Assembly (NCBI RefSeq): GCF_039729015.1
Contig: NZ_CP155792.1
Span: 3,058,001-3,122,000 of the forward strand
Length of the DNA: 64,000 nucleotides
Source: Blastococcus sp. HT6-30
Lineage (GTDB): Bacteria; Actinomycetota; Actinomycetes; Mycobacteriales; Geodermatophilaceae
Direction of reading: 5' to 3'
Of this stretch, positions 1 to 11,775 are shown piece by piece (within the stretch, counting starts at the first letter, position 1; every line of letters begins with the position of its first letter). The position numbers were made by a program, and so were the translations under genes. The notes under the pieces are model-generated. The model was not told the origin of the DNA and ran no database searches. It saw only the letters and a list, made by a program, of their open reading frames with translations.

Positions 1-136
1 CGACGTTGCAGCCGGTGACCACGCGGCCGTCGTCCACCAGCCCGGCGACGCCGACCGGGAACTTCGAGTACGGCGCGTACGCGTGGCTCATCGCCTCGCG
101 GGCCGCGGCCCGCAGCGCGTTCCAGTCCGGCTGCAT
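1..136 (-). CDS. cdd: Cytidine deaminase, N-terminal part (runs off the left edge)
   Basis: Only the first 45 codons lie in the window. The protein begins MQPDWNALRAAAREAM and continues with YAPYSKFPVG and then VVTGCNV, the N-terminal pattern of small zinc-dependent cytidine deaminases, which convert cytidine and deoxycytidine to the uridine forms in pyrimidine salvage. The zinc-binding region (HAE and PCxxC) would lie beyond the edge and is not seen. The ATG overlaps the TGA of the upstream permease gene (TGATG), so translation is probably coupled. The place at the end of a nucleoside-uptake operon fits salvage of imported nucleosides. Confidence 0.88.
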   Translation of the reverse strand, partial: MQPDWNALRAAAREAMSHAYAPYSKFPVGVAGLVDDGRVVTGCNV

Positions 137-1416
137 CAGTGTTCTCCTCGTCGGTACACGAGTCCGTCCGCCTTGGGCATCCGCAGCCGCTGGGCGGCCA
201 GGGAGAGCACCAGCAGCGTGATCAGGTGCGGGGTGAACGAGACGATGCCCTCGGGCAGCTCCTCGATGGTCAGGAAGGCCACCAGGCTGGCGGCCGCGAA
301 CACCACGGCGAGCACCGCCTGGAGGAGCCGGCGCCGGCCGGCCTGGTAGAACGCGACGGCCAGCAGCAGGACCGCGATGAGCAGCAGCAGCGCGACCACC
401 GCGCCCCGGCTGCGCAGCTGCAGGCCGTCGGCGTAGCCGAACAGGCCCGCGCCGGCCGCCAGGCCACCGGGGCGCCAGTTGCCGAAGATCAGCGCCGCCA
501 GGCCGATGAAGCCGCGGCCGCCGGTCTGCCCCTCGCGGTAGATGTTGGCCACGAACACCAGGGCGACGCCGCCCAGCCCGGCCAGCGCCCCGGAGATGAT
601 CACCGCGAGGTACTTGAGCCGGTGGACCGGGACGCCGAGGGAGTCGGCCGCCGCCGGGTTCTCACCGCACGAGCGCAGCCGGAGGCCGAACGCGGTGCGC
701 CACAGCAGCAGGTAGCTGGCCGGCACCAGCAGCACGGCGATCAGGGTGAGCACCCCGACGCCGCTGGTGAGTCCGCGGAGCAGGCCGGCGACGTCGGAGA
801 CGAGGAAGATGCGGGCGCCCTCGATGTCGCCCAGCAGGTCCGGTCCCGAGGAGAGCACCGGGAGCGAGAAGTTCGGCGGCCGGCTCGCCAGCGCCGGCGA
901 CTGGGTGACGCCACCGCCCTCCGCCCCGCCGGCGTAGAGCAGCTCGGACAGGAACCGCACGACGCCCTCGGCGAGGATGTTGATCGCGACGCCGGAGACG
1001 ACGTGGTCGACGCCGAAGGTGACGGTGGCGACCGCGTGCAGCAGCCCGCCCAACGCGCCGAAGACCGCGCCGCCGATGATCGCGGCGACCCAGCCCCACT
1101 GGTAGCCGGCCCAGCCGGCGCCCCAGGTGCCGAGGATCATCATGCCCTCGAGGCCGATGTTGACCACGCCCGCCCGCTCGGCGAACAGCCCGCCGAGCGC
1201 GGCCAGGCCGATCGGCACCGCCAGCAGCAGCGCCGCCGCGAAGGTCGACGACGAGGTGAGCGCCTGCTGACCGGAGACGATGCGGACCAGCGACATGAGC
1301 AGCACCAGGCCGACGAACAGCCAGGCGAAGCGGCGCGCCCGGCCGCCGCCGAGGAAGAGCTCGGTGAGCGGACCGCGGCCGGAAGCGGTGCCGGGTGCGG
1401 TCGTCGCGGTGCTCAT
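136..1416 (-). CDS. ABC transporter permease of the nucleoside/BMP type (second permease)
   Basis: 426 residues, almost all hydrophobic, with about nine or ten membrane segments. The stretch LFAERAGVVNIGLEGMM is typical of the shorter permease (NupQ/YufQ-like) of BMP-dependent nucleoside importers. Residues 1-30 form a polar cytoplasmic tail, and the first helix starts near residue 30. With the upstream permease it should form the membrane channel through which the ATPase drives uptake. It overlaps the upstream gene by ATGA and the downstream cdd by one base. The substrate is inferred from the operon (BMP lipoprotein plus cytidine deaminase); no residue seen here fixes it. Confidence 0.9.
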   Translation of the reverse strand: MSTATTAPGTASGRGPLTELFLGGGRARRFAWLFVGLVLLMSLVRIVSGQQALTSSSTFAAALLLAVPIGLAALGGLFAERAGVVNIGLEGMMILGTWGAGWAGYQWGWVAAIIGGAVFGALGGLLHAVATVTFGVDHVVSGVAINILAEGVVRFLSELLYAGGAEGGGVTQSPALASRPPNFSLPVLSSGPDLLGDIEGARIFLVSDVAGLLRGLTSGVGVLTLIAVLLVPASYLLLWRTAFGLRLRSCGENPAAADSLGVPVHRLKYLAVIISGALAGLGGVALVFVANIYREGQTGGRGFIGLAALIFGNWRPGGLAAGAGLFGYADGLQLRSRGAVVALLLLIAVLLLAVAFYQAGRRRLLQAVLAVVFAAASLVAFLTIEELPEGIVSFTPHLITLLVLSLAAQRLRMPKADGLVYRRGEH

Positions 1417-2600
1417 GCTCCGGCTCCCTGGCGGTCGTCGGTGATGCGGGTGCCGATCGGACCCTCGGGACCGGCGGAGGTGCCGCCGGCGGCGGTGCCG
1501 GTGTCGCCCTGGCCGCTGTCCCGCCCGGCCCGCCGGCGGGTGACCTGGCGGGCGACCTCGTTGGCGACGACCACCGAGAGCACGATCGTGCCCTGGATGA
1601 TCGTGACGACCGAGGCAGGGATGTCGGCGAACTGCAGCGGCACCGCGGCCCGGTCGAGGAAGGCGAACAGCAGCGCGGCGAACGCGATGCCCAGCGGGTT
1701 GTTGCGGCCGAGGAGCGCCACCGCGATGCCGAGGAAGCCCAGGCCGGCGGTGAACTCGGTGCCGAAGTGGTAGGTCCGCCCCAGCAGGTCGGGCAGGCCG
1801 ATGAGGCCGGCGATCGCGCCGGAGATGAGCATCGTCTTGATGACCATGGCGCGGGCATCGATCCCGCTGGCCGTGGCCGCCGACGGCGAGAGCCCGGTCG
1901 CGCGCAGGTCGAAGCCGAACCGGGTGCGCCTGATCAGCACCGAGACGACGACGCCCACGACGACCGCCACGAGCAGGAAGCCGTACAGCTGGGTGCGCGG
2001 CTGGGCCAGGCCGAGGACGTCGAACACCCCGTTGAGCGCCGGGAAGCGGCCCGACTCCGGGATATCCGTGGTGGTGATGATCGCCGCGCCCGCCTCGCTG
2101 CCCCGCAGCGGCCCGGTGAGCAGGTAGGACGCTGTGCCCAGGGCGATGAAGTTGAGCATGATCGAGCTGATCACCTCGCTCACGCCCCGGGTCACCTTGA
2201 GGACGGCGACGATCCCGGCCCAGAAGGCGCCGACCGCCATGGCGACGACCATGATCAGCAGCAGGTGCAGGGGGGCGGGGAGGACCACGGCCGCACCGGC
2301 GCCCGCAGCGATGACCGTCGCCATCCGGTACTGGCCCTCGACGCCGATGTTGAACAGGCCCATGCGGAAGGCGACCGAGACGGCCAGCCCCGCGAGGAAC
2401 AGCGGCACCGCCCGGTTGAGGATCACGACGATCGCCTGCGTCTGCTGCGACGGGCTGTCGCCGAAGTCGAAGAGAACCTGTAGCGCGGTGCCCGGGTGCT
2501 GACCGATCGCGAGGATGACCAGCGTCGTGATGACGATCGCGACGACCACGGCGAGGGCCGGCGCGAGCAGGGACGCGCCGAGCCGGCGGATCGCGGTCAC
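1413..2600 (-). CDS. ABC transporter permease of the nucleoside/BMP type (first permease)
   Basis: 395 residues from a GTG start that overlaps the TGA of the ATPase gene (GTGA). An open frame continues upstream, but that part is antisense-like and lacks membrane character. The protein begins with TAIRRLGASLLAPALA, a first membrane helix, and has roughly nine segments in all. VAFRMGLFNIGVEGQ matches the longer permease (NupP/YufP-like) of this importer class. It is the partner of the permease that follows, to which it is joined by an ATGA overlap. Family assignment is firm; the transported nucleoside is inferred. Confidence 0.9.
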   Translation of the reverse strand: MTAIRRLGASLLAPALAVVVAIVITTLVILAIGQHPGTALQVLFDFGDSPSQQTQAIVVILNRAVPLFLAGLAVSVAFRMGLFNIGVEGQYRMATVIAAGAGAAVVLPAPLHLLLIMVVAMAVGAFWAGIVAVLKVTRGVSEVISSIMLNFIALGTASYLLTGPLRGSEAGAAIITTTDIPESGRFPALNGVFDVLGLAQPRTQLYGFLLVAVVVGVVVSVLIRRTRFGFDLRATGLSPSAATASGIDARAMVIKTMLISGAIAGLIGLPDLLGRTYHFGTEFTAGLGFLGIAVALLGRNNPLGIAFAALLFAFLDRAAVPLQFADIPASVVTIIQGTIVLSVVVANEVARQVTRRRAGRDSGQGDTGTAAGGTSAGPEGPIGTRITDDRQGAGA

Positions 2601-4186
2601 GCGGCGCCCACCGAGCCGCCGGAGGCCCCGGTCATGTGACCGCCGAGCTCCTCCGGGGTGAGCGCCGTCGGGTCGAGCGTGGCGACCAGCCGACCGCGCA
2701 GCATCACGTGCAGCGTGTCGGACAGGCCGATCAGCTCGTCCAGGTCGGCGGAGATCAGCAGGATTCCCATCCCCTCCGCGCGGGCGTCCTTGAGCAGCTC
2801 CCAGATCGAGGACTGCGCGCCGACGTCGACACCCCGGGTGGGGTGCGCGGCGACCAGGAGCCGGGGAGCGGAGCTCATCTCCCGCCCGATGATCAGCTTC
2901 TGCTGGTTGCCGCCGGAGAGGGCGACGGCCAGCGTGTCCGGCCCCGGCGCCCGGACGTCGTAGTCGCGCATGATCCGCTGGGTGTCCGAGCGGGCGGCCT
3001 TGCGGTCGATGAAGGGTCCCTTGACCGCCGGCGGACGGGTCTGGTGGCCGAGGATCCGGTTCTCCCACAGCGGGGCGTCGAGCAGCATGCCCTGGCGGTG
3101 CCGGTCCTCGGGGATGAAGCCCACCCCGGCCTCGCGGCGGGCCCGGGTGCTCCAGCCCGTGACGTCCTGGCCGGCGAGGACGACCGCGCCTCCGGCCGGC
3201 GACCGCAGGCCCATGATCGCGTCGACGAGTTCTGCCTGGCCGTTCCCCTCGACGCCGGCGATGCCGACGACCTCGCCCTCGTGGACGGTGAGCGCGACGT
3301 CGTCGACGGCCGGCCGACGGGCTCCCGGCGTGGTGACGGTGACGCCGCGCAACTGGAGGACGGGGGTCTCGCGCACCGTGGACGCCCGGGCGCCCGGCGA
3401 GGGCAGCTCCGAGCCGACCATGAGCTCGGCGAGCTGGTGGGCGGTGGTGGTCCTCGGGTCGGCGGTGCCGACCGTGGTGCCCCGTCGGATGACGGTGATC
3501 GAGTCGGCCACCTTGCGCACCTCGTCGAGCTTGTGCGAGATGAAGATGACGGTGAGGCCCTCGCGCTTGAGCTCGCCGAGGTTGCCGAAGAGCTCGTCGA
3601 CCTCCTGCGGCACCAGGACGGCGGTGGGCTCGTCGAGGATGAGGGTCGTCGCGCCGCGGTACAGGACCTTCGCGATCTCGACCCGCTGCCGGTCGCCCAC
3701 CCCGAGCTCCTCGACGAGCACGTCGGGCTCGAGGTCGAGGGCGTACCGGTCGGAGATGTCGCGGATGCGGCGGCGCGCCTCGGCCCGGTCCAGCCGGCCG
3801 CCCTTCGTCGGCTCGCTGCCCAGGACGACGTTCTCGAGGACGGTGAAGTTGTCGGCCAGCATGAAGTGCTGGTGCACCATGCCGATGCCCGCGGCGATGG
3901 CGTCGGCCGGGCTGCGCAGCGAGGCCTCGCGGCCGTCGAGCAGGATCGTGCCCTCGTCGGGCCGGTGCATCCCGTACAGCGTCTTCATCAGCGTCGACTT
4001 GCCGGCGCCGTTCTCGCCCACGATGGCGTGCACCTCACCGCGGCGGACCCGCAGCTCGATGTCACGGTTGGCGACCACGCCGGGGAAGCGCTTGGTGATC
4101 CCGCGCAGCTCCACGGCGTAGGGGGCGCCGGAGCCCGGTCCGTCGCCGGCCGGCGGGGTTCCGCCGGCCGCTCCTGCTGCGGCCAT
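2597..4186 (-). CDS. ABC transporter ATP-binding protein, two fused ABC domains (nucleoside/sugar type)
   Basis: 529 residues from an ATG with a purine-rich GAGAGAGG ribosome site just upstream. Domain 1 carries Walker A GENGAGKST near residue 60 and Walker B LILDEPTAVL; its signature reads VGDRQRVEI rather than LSGGQ, as is common in this family. Domain 2 has a degenerate Walker A (GVEGNGQAEL), an intact signature LSGGNQQK and a degenerate Walker B (LLVAAHPTRGVD). Such asymmetric double ATPases power BMP/sugar importers at the inner face of the membrane. It lies between the lipoprotein gene and the two permeases. A strong hairpin between it and the lipoprotein gene probably sets the ATPase below the binding protein in expression. 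Confidence 0.93.
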   Translation of the reverse strand: MAAAGAAGGTPPAGDGPGSGAPYAVELRGITKRFPGVVANRDIELRVRRGEVHAIVGENGAGKSTLMKTLYGMHRPDEGTILLDGREASLRSPADAIAAGIGMVHQHFMLADNFTVLENVVLGSEPTKGGRLDRAEARRRIRDISDRYALDLEPDVLVEELGVGDRQRVEIAKVLYRGATTLILDEPTAVLVPQEVDELFGNLGELKREGLTVIFISHKLDEVRKVADSITVIRRGTTVGTADPRTTTAHQLAELMVGSELPSPGARASTVRETPVLQLRGVTVTTPGARRPAVDDVALTVHEGEVVGIAGVEGNGQAELVDAIMGLRSPAGGAVVLAGQDVTGWSTRARREAGVGFIPEDRHRQGMLLDAPLWENRILGHQTRPPAVKGPFIDRKAARSDTQRIMRDYDVRAPGPDTLAVALSGGNQQKLIIGREMSSAPRLLVAAHPTRGVDVGAQSSIWELLKDARAEGMGILLISADLDELIGLSDTLHVMLRGRLVATLDPTALTPEELGGHMTGASGGSVGAA

Positions 4187-4370
4187 GGGGCCTCTCTCTC
4201 GCGGTGCGGCCGCGGGTACGCGACGCACGTCCACTCGTCTGCACCGGCGGGGACGGGATCCCTCCGTCCGCACCGGGGTCCTACCGAGGGCGGTGGGATC
4301 GCCCACCCCGACCGGCATGGGCATGATCCCGCACCTTCCCGCGCCACCGGACCCCGCCCCGGACCACGAC

Positions 4371-4402
4371 GGCGGGCCCGGGCGCGTGCGCCCGGGCCCG
4401 CC
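4371..4402 (-). terminator. Strong GC hairpin between the BMP lipoprotein and ATPase genes
   Basis: A perfect inverted repeat with 15-base arms (4371-4385 and 4388-4402) separated by two bases, each arm made only of G and C. No U-run follows. It lies after the lipoprotein stop codon and before the ATPase gene of the same operon, so it may act as a partial terminator or protect the upstream mRNA end. Confidence 0.7.
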
Positions 4403-4452
4403 GTGGACCGATCCGTGGACGCGGGCCACGCCCGGAGGCGGGCCCGCACCGA

Positions 4453-5514
4453 TCACGGGGTGGTCGGCACCTCGATGTCACCGTCGATGATCTGCTGGCG
4501 GTAGTCCTCGATGACGTCCTGGATGTCGTCGATGAAGCCGCCCGAGGTGGACAGGCCGACACCGCCGGTGGACAGGTCGTTGAGGATGTCGACGCCGCCG
4601 TCGATGTTCCCCTCGGCGAAGTCCTTGATGTAGGCCTCCACCGCGTTGTCGACCCGCTTGAGCATCGACGTCATGATGACGGCCTGCTGCTCGGGCGAGG
4701 CGCTCGCGTACTGGTCGGAGTCGACGCCGATGGCGCGCTGACCGGCCTCGACGGCCGCCTCGAAGACACCCTCGCCGGAGCCACCCGCGGCGTGGAACAC
4801 GATGTCCGCGCCGTTCTGGAACATCCCCTGCGCCGCGACCTTGCCGCCCTCGGGGTCACCGAAGCCCGACGGGTCACCGGCCGGGGACAGGTACTGGGTG
4901 TCGACGATGATGTCGGGGTCGACGGCCTTGGCACCGGCCGTGTAACCCGCCTCGAACCTCTCGATCAGCGGGCTCTGCTGGCCACCGATGAAACCGATGT
5001 GCCCGGTGGCGCTCTTCGACGCGGCGGCGACGCCGGCGAGGAAGCTGCCCTCCTCCTCGGCGAAGACCAGACCGGTGAGGTTGTCCACGCCCATGTCGGC
5101 GACCGAGGTGTCGACGATGGCGAACTGGGTCTCGGGGTAGTCGGCGGCGATGTCGCCGATGATGTCGCCGTAGGCGAAGCCGACCGCGATCACCGGGTTG
5201 AAGCCGTTCTCGGCGAGCTGGGTGAGCAGCTCGGCGCGGTCGGACCCGTCCTCGTTCGGCGAGAGCTCCTGGATGTCGTCCTCGACGCTGCCACCCAGGT
5301 CCTTGACGGCGGCCTCGACACCCGCGATCGCCGAGTCGTTGAAGGACTTGTCGCCACGACCGCCGGTGTCGTAGGCGACACCGACCTTGAGGTCGCCCTC
5401 GCCGCCGCCGCTGGCGCCGCCCGCGCTGCTGTCCTCGTCGCTGGCACAACCCGCAAGGGCCAGGCCGCCGGCCAGCAGCAGCGCCGCGACCTTCGTCATC
5501 CGCGCTCGGCGCAA
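4453..5514 (-). CDS. BMP-family substrate-binding lipoprotein
   Basis: 353 residues if translation starts at TTG 5514, which sits six bases after AAAGGAG; an ATG five codons later (5499) is the alternative. The N-terminus RRARMTKVAALLL is followed by a lipobox LALAGC, so the mature protein is anchored to the outer face of the membrane by a lipid on Cys. DVGVAYDTGGRGDKSFNDSA-like sequence near residue 50 (seen as VGVAYDTGGRGDKSFNDSA) and the later GFIGGQQSPLIERFEAGYTAG are typical of the BMP/PnrA family that binds purine or other nucleosides. It is the first gene of the import operon. Confidence 0.92.
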   Translation of the reverse strand: MRRARMTKVAALLLAGGLALAGCASDEDSSAGGASGGGEGDLKVGVAYDTGGRGDKSFNDSAIAGVEAAVKDLGGSVEDDIQELSPNEDGSDRAELLTQLAENGFNPVIAVGFAYGDIIGDIAADYPETQFAIVDTSVADMGVDNLTGLVFAEEEGSFLAGVAAASKSATGHIGFIGGQQSPLIERFEAGYTAGAKAVDPDIIVDTQYLSPAGDPSGFGDPEGGKVAAQGMFQNGADIVFHAAGGSGEGVFEAAVEAGQRAIGVDSDQYASASPEQQAVIMTSMLKRVDNAVEAYIKDFAEGNIDGGVDILNDLSTGGVGLSTSGGFIDDIQDVIEDYRQQIIDGDIEVPTTP

Positions 5515-5751
5515 GACGATCTCCTTTGCTGTGGGGAGATCCCTGCGCCGTGGCGGGGGGCCTCCCGGGGTGGGATTGCGCGTGCCGCGGCGGCCGCCTC
5601 GGGCGGCCTTCCGGAGGGGCACGCCCCCGGACGCTAATCCCGGCCACCGAGGGGCCTCCAACCTCTGGTCCGGACTGAGACCCGATCGTTGCGAACCCTG
5701 ATTCCATCGGGCGCCGGACCTCCCGGGGACAGTGGTCACCGTCACCGGCGC

Positions 5752-7019
5752 ATGACCTCGGGCGACATGGGACGACGGTGGCGGCTTGCGTCCGTCGCTC
5801 TCGCGGCGGCGCTCGTGGTCGGCCTCCCCTCCCCCGTCGTCCCGGCGCAGGCCGCACCCGGGGCCTGGACCTCGTCGTCGTCGCGGCCGACGGCCGACTC
5901 GGCCGCGCCTACGCCCACGGCGCCCCGCACGGGCCTGCCGCCCCGGGGCAGCGCCCCCGACGGCTCGACCGTGGGCGGGGAGCGGCTGCGCACGCGCGGC
6001 GTCGTCGTCCCCCCCCGACGCTCCCCCGCGACCCGACGGCATCACCGCCTCCGGCTGGCTGGTCGCCGACGCCGGAACCGGGGCGGTGCTGGGTGCGCGG
6101 GACCCGCACGGGCGCTACTACCCGGCGAGCACCCTCAGGACCCTGACCCTGCCCGCGCTGCTCCCCGGCTCGACCCGGCGCTCGTCGTCGAGGGATCGGT
6201 CGAGGACGAGGAGGTCGAGGGCAGCCGGGTAGGCCTGGTCGCCGGCGGGCGCTACCCCGTCCCGCTGCTGTTCACCGCGCTGATGCTGCAGTCGGGCAAC
6301 GACGCGGCGTCGGCGCTCGCCCGTGCAGCCGGCGGGAGGGCGGCGACCCTCGCCCTCATGAACCGGACCGCCGCGGAGCTCGGCGCCTTCGACACCGTCG
6401 CCGGCAGCCCGTCGGGGCTGGACGTCGCCGGCCAGTCGACGTCGCCGCCGACATCCTGCGCACCCCGACGGCCGACATGCCGGCCGTCGACGGCCGCTTC
6501 CCCGGCTTCCAGATCCAGAACCAGAACCCGCTGCTGACCGGCTACCCGGGCAACCTCGGCGGCAAGACCGGGTTCACCGACGCCGCCCGGCATGCGTTCG
6601 TCACCGCCGCCGAGCGCGACGGCCGCCGGCTGGTGGTCAGCGTGCTCGACACCGAGAACGTCCCGCTGCGGACGGCCGACCAGGCCGCCCGGCTGCTCGA
6701 CTGGGGCTTCGCCGTCCCGACGACCAGTGCCGGCGTCGGCCGGCTGGTCCGCCCCGCCGACCTCGTGGCGCCGACGACGACGGCCACCGGCACCGCTCCG
6801 CCGACCGTGCCCCCGGGCACGGCGGCCGCACCGGCGAGCGGCTCCCCGGTGGCCGACGGCGCGGGCCGGCCGTGGACGGCGGTCGCGCTGGCCGCGGTGG
6901 CGCTCGCCGCGGTCAGCGCGACGGGGCGCGCTCGTCATCGGGCAGGTCGGACTCCTCCGGTACCGGCGCCGGGGCGGCGCCCGCCAGCGCCGGGGAGCTG
7001 GCGGTCCAGGCGGCGGTGA
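5752..7019 (+). pseudogene. D-alanyl-D-alanine carboxypeptidase (PBP, DacB/DacC-like), broken by frameshifts
   Basis: The coding sense moves through three frames. Frame 1 gives a signal peptide (MGRRWRLASVALAAALVVGL). Frame 2 gives ITASGWLVADAGTGAVLGAR and PASTLRTLTL. Frame 1 resumes at LDPALVVEGSVEDEEVEG and carries LMLQSGNDAAS. Frame 3 gives ADILRTPTADMPAVDG, GGKTGFTDAA and a final membrane segment. The changes of frame fall in a C-run near 6011, in CCCC near 6165, and near 6440, where about 15-20 codons normal for the family also seem missing. The SxxK motif reads STLR, so the catalytic Lys is Arg; SGN and KTG are kept. An intact enzyme would trim peptidoglycan stem peptides outside the membrane. 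Two C-run shifts could be sequencing errors, but not the missing block or Lys change. The end overlaps the next gene. Confidence 0.82.
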
Positions 7020-7902
7020 AGAAGGCGAACCGGAAGACGATGTTGATCCACACCAGGATGCCGACGGCGCCGCCGAAGGCCGACGCGGTGACGCTCCCGG
7101 AGATCAGCGAGAGGTAGAGGTTGCCGATCAGCTTCATCACCTCGAACCCGACGGCGCCGAACAGCGCCCCGGGGAGCAGCCGCCGCAGCGGGTGCGGCGT
7201 CGAGGGAACCACCTTCAGCAGCCACAGGAAGACGACGGTGTCACCGAGGAACGCCAGCGCCAGGCCGGCCACGGTGGCGAGCACGGACAGCCCGGGCGCA
7301 CCGTCGAGCCCGAGCACCTCCAGGAACCAGGACGTCGCCCACGTGGCCACCCCGGTCAGCCCCAGGCTGAGCAGGCCGACGACACCGAGGAGGAAGAGCG
7401 CCACGACGTCCTGGACGTTGTCCCTGAGGAACTCCGGCTCGTCGGCGTGCCCTTTCCAGATGCGCTCCATGCCGATGCGGAGCTTGTCCATCGCCCGCAG
7501 CCCGGCGTAGAGGAAGCCCACCAGCCCGATGACGCCGACCACCTCCGCCGAGCCGACGGCGCTCCGCAGGTCGTCGACGATCTCCCGGCCGGTGCTGCCG
7601 GGGAACGCATCCCGGATGGCGTCGTAGAGCTCGCGCTGGAGCAGCTCGTCGCCGGCCAGCACCAGGCCGATGACCGAGGCGACCAGGAGCAGCACGGGGA
7701 ACAGCCCCAGGAAGGCGAAGTACGTGACCCCGGCGGCCATGAGGTCGCCCTGCGTCCGGCGGTAGCGGCCGCCGGCGCGGGCGAGGTGGTCGAACCGCCG
7801 GGACCGCCGGCGCGCGGCGTCGACCGTGCCCTCGATGCGGTCCCACGTCCGGGCCGGCCAGCCCTTCCTGGCCGGGGCGTTCCCGGAGCTCGCGGAACTC
7901 AC
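6913..7902 (-). CDS. YihY/virulence factor BrkB family membrane protein
   Basis: 329 residues from GTG. A basic N-terminus of about 50 residues is followed by about six membrane helices. LMAAGVTYFAFLGLFPVLLL is the family's hallmark first helix (inner-membrane YihY/UPF0761), and FGGAVGILVWINIVF is the typical last one. The function of the family is not settled. It follows trpS and the 2H phosphoesterase on the same strand, a neighbourhood also seen in mycobacteria, and converges on the decayed carboxypeptidase, overlapping its 3' end by about 100 bases. The polar C-terminal tail (about residues 305-329) is low complexity. Confidence 0.9.
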   Translation of the reverse strand: MSSASSGNAPARKGWPARTWDRIEGTVDAARRRSRRFDHLARAGGRYRRTQGDLMAAGVTYFAFLGLFPVLLLVASVIGLVLAGDELLQRELYDAIRDAFPGSTGREIVDDLRSAVGSAEVVGVIGLVGFLYAGLRAMDKLRIGMERIWKGHADEPEFLRDNVQDVVALFLLGVVGLLSLGLTGVATWATSWFLEVLGLDGAPGLSVLATVAGLALAFLGDTVVFLWLLKVVPSTPHPLRRLLPGALFGAVGFEVMKLIGNLYLSLISGSVTASAFGGAVGILVWINIVFRFAFFTAAWTASSPALAGAAPAPVPEESDLPDDERAPSR

Positions 7903-7939
7903 CGCCCGAGTCTGGGCGATCTGCTCCCGCGGCGCGCTC

Positions 7940-10717
<2,778 letters not shown>

Positions 10718-10758
10718 GAGATCCTCCACCTCCACGACCCTCCTCATAGGGTGGGCCC

Positions 10759-11715
10759 ATGCGCGTACTCGTCGCCGGCGGAGCCGGCTACATCGGCAGC
10801 GTAGTGACGGCGGCCCTGCTGGCCGACGGTCACGAGGTCACCGTCCTCGACGACCTCTCGACCGGTCACGCGGACGCCGTGCCCGCCGGCGCCACGCTCG
10901 CCGAGGTCTCGCTGCACGACTCGGCGCCCGTGCTGGCCGAGTTCCGGCCGGAGGCGGTGCTGCACTTCGCGGCCAGGTCGCTGGTCGGCGTCTCCCAGCA
11001 GCAGCCCGAGGACTACTGGCACACCAACGTCGGCGGCTCGTTCGCCCTCCTCGAGGCGATGCGCGCCGCGGACTGCCGCCGGATCGTGTTCTCCTCCACC
11101 GCCGCCACCTACGGCGAGCCCGACCAGGTGCCGATCCGCGAGGACGCGCCCACCAGGCCGACCAACACCTACGGCGCCTCCAAGCTCGCCGTCGACCACA
11201 TGCTCACCTCGTACGCCGTCGCGCACGGCTTCGCCGCGGTGAGCCTGCGGTACTTCAACGTCGCGGGCGCCGCCTACGGGCTGGGCGAGCGGCACGCCAC
11301 CGAGACCCACCTCATCCCGATCGCCCTCCAGGTGGCGGCCGGGCAGCGGGGCTCGCTCACCGTCTACGGCGAGGACTACCCGACCCCCGACGGCACCTGC
11401 ATCCGCGACTACGTCCACGTCGAGGACCTCTCCGACGCCCACCTGCTGGCCCTGCCCGCACCGGCCGCCGGGGAGCACCGGATCTACAACCTGGGCAACG
11501 GCACCGGCTTCTCCGTGCAGGAGGTCGTCGAGGCCGCCCGCGAGGTGACCGGGCACCCGATCCCGGTCACCGTCGGCGAGCGCCGGGCCGGCGACCCCGC
11601 CCAGCTGGTCGCCTCCAGCGACCGGATCCGCGCCGACCTGGGCTGGGCGCCGAAGCACACCGACCTGGTCGGCATCGTCCGGGACGCCTGGGAGGTCGCG
11701 CGGTCCCGCCGCTGA
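10759..11715 (+). CDS. galE: UDP-glucose 4-epimerase
   Basis: 318 residues starting [16 protein letters not shown], the NAD-binding GxxGxxG of extended short-chain dehydrogenases. The catalytic pair is visible as YGASKL (Tyr and Lys), with SSTAATYG supplying the Ser/Thr. It interconverts UDP-glucose and UDP-galactose for cell-surface sugars. KYFNV-type [11 protein letters not shown] and the [14 protein letters not shown] block are typical of GalE rather than of other sugar epimerases. It is transcribed divergently from the aminotransferase gene with a gap of only 41 bases between starts. A palindromic repeat follows its stop codon. Confidence 0.94.
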   Translation: MRVLVAGGAGYIGSVVTAALLADGHEVTVLDDLSTGHADAVPAGATLAEVSLHDSAPVLAEFRPEAVLHFAARSLVGVSQQQPEDYWHTNVGGSFALLEAMRAADCRRIVFSSTAATYGEPDQVPIREDAPTRPTNTYGASKLAVDHMLTSYAVAHGFAAVSLRYFNVAGAAYGLGERHATETHLIPIALQVAAGQRGSLTVYGEDYPTPDGTCIRDYVHVEDLSDAHLLALPAPAAGEHRIYNLGNGTGFSVQEVVEAAREVTGHPIPVTVGERRAGDPAQLVASSDRIRADLGWAPKHTDLVGIVRDAWEVARSRR

Positions 11716-11722
11716 GAGAGCA

Positions 11723-11772
11723 CCCCTCTGCCCCCACCGCTCGCATGCTCGCGGCGGGCCCCTGCAGAGGGG
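11723..11772 (+). repeat. CTCGCANGCTCG hairpin element, copy after galE
   Basis: Nine-base arms CCCCTCTGC (11723-11731) and GCAGAGGGG (11764-11772) pair perfectly. The core CTCGCATGCTCG lies at 11740-11751. It sits 8 bases after the galE stop, between two convergent genes, where it could terminate transcription from both sides. Confidence 0.8.
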
Positions 11773-11775
11773 CCG

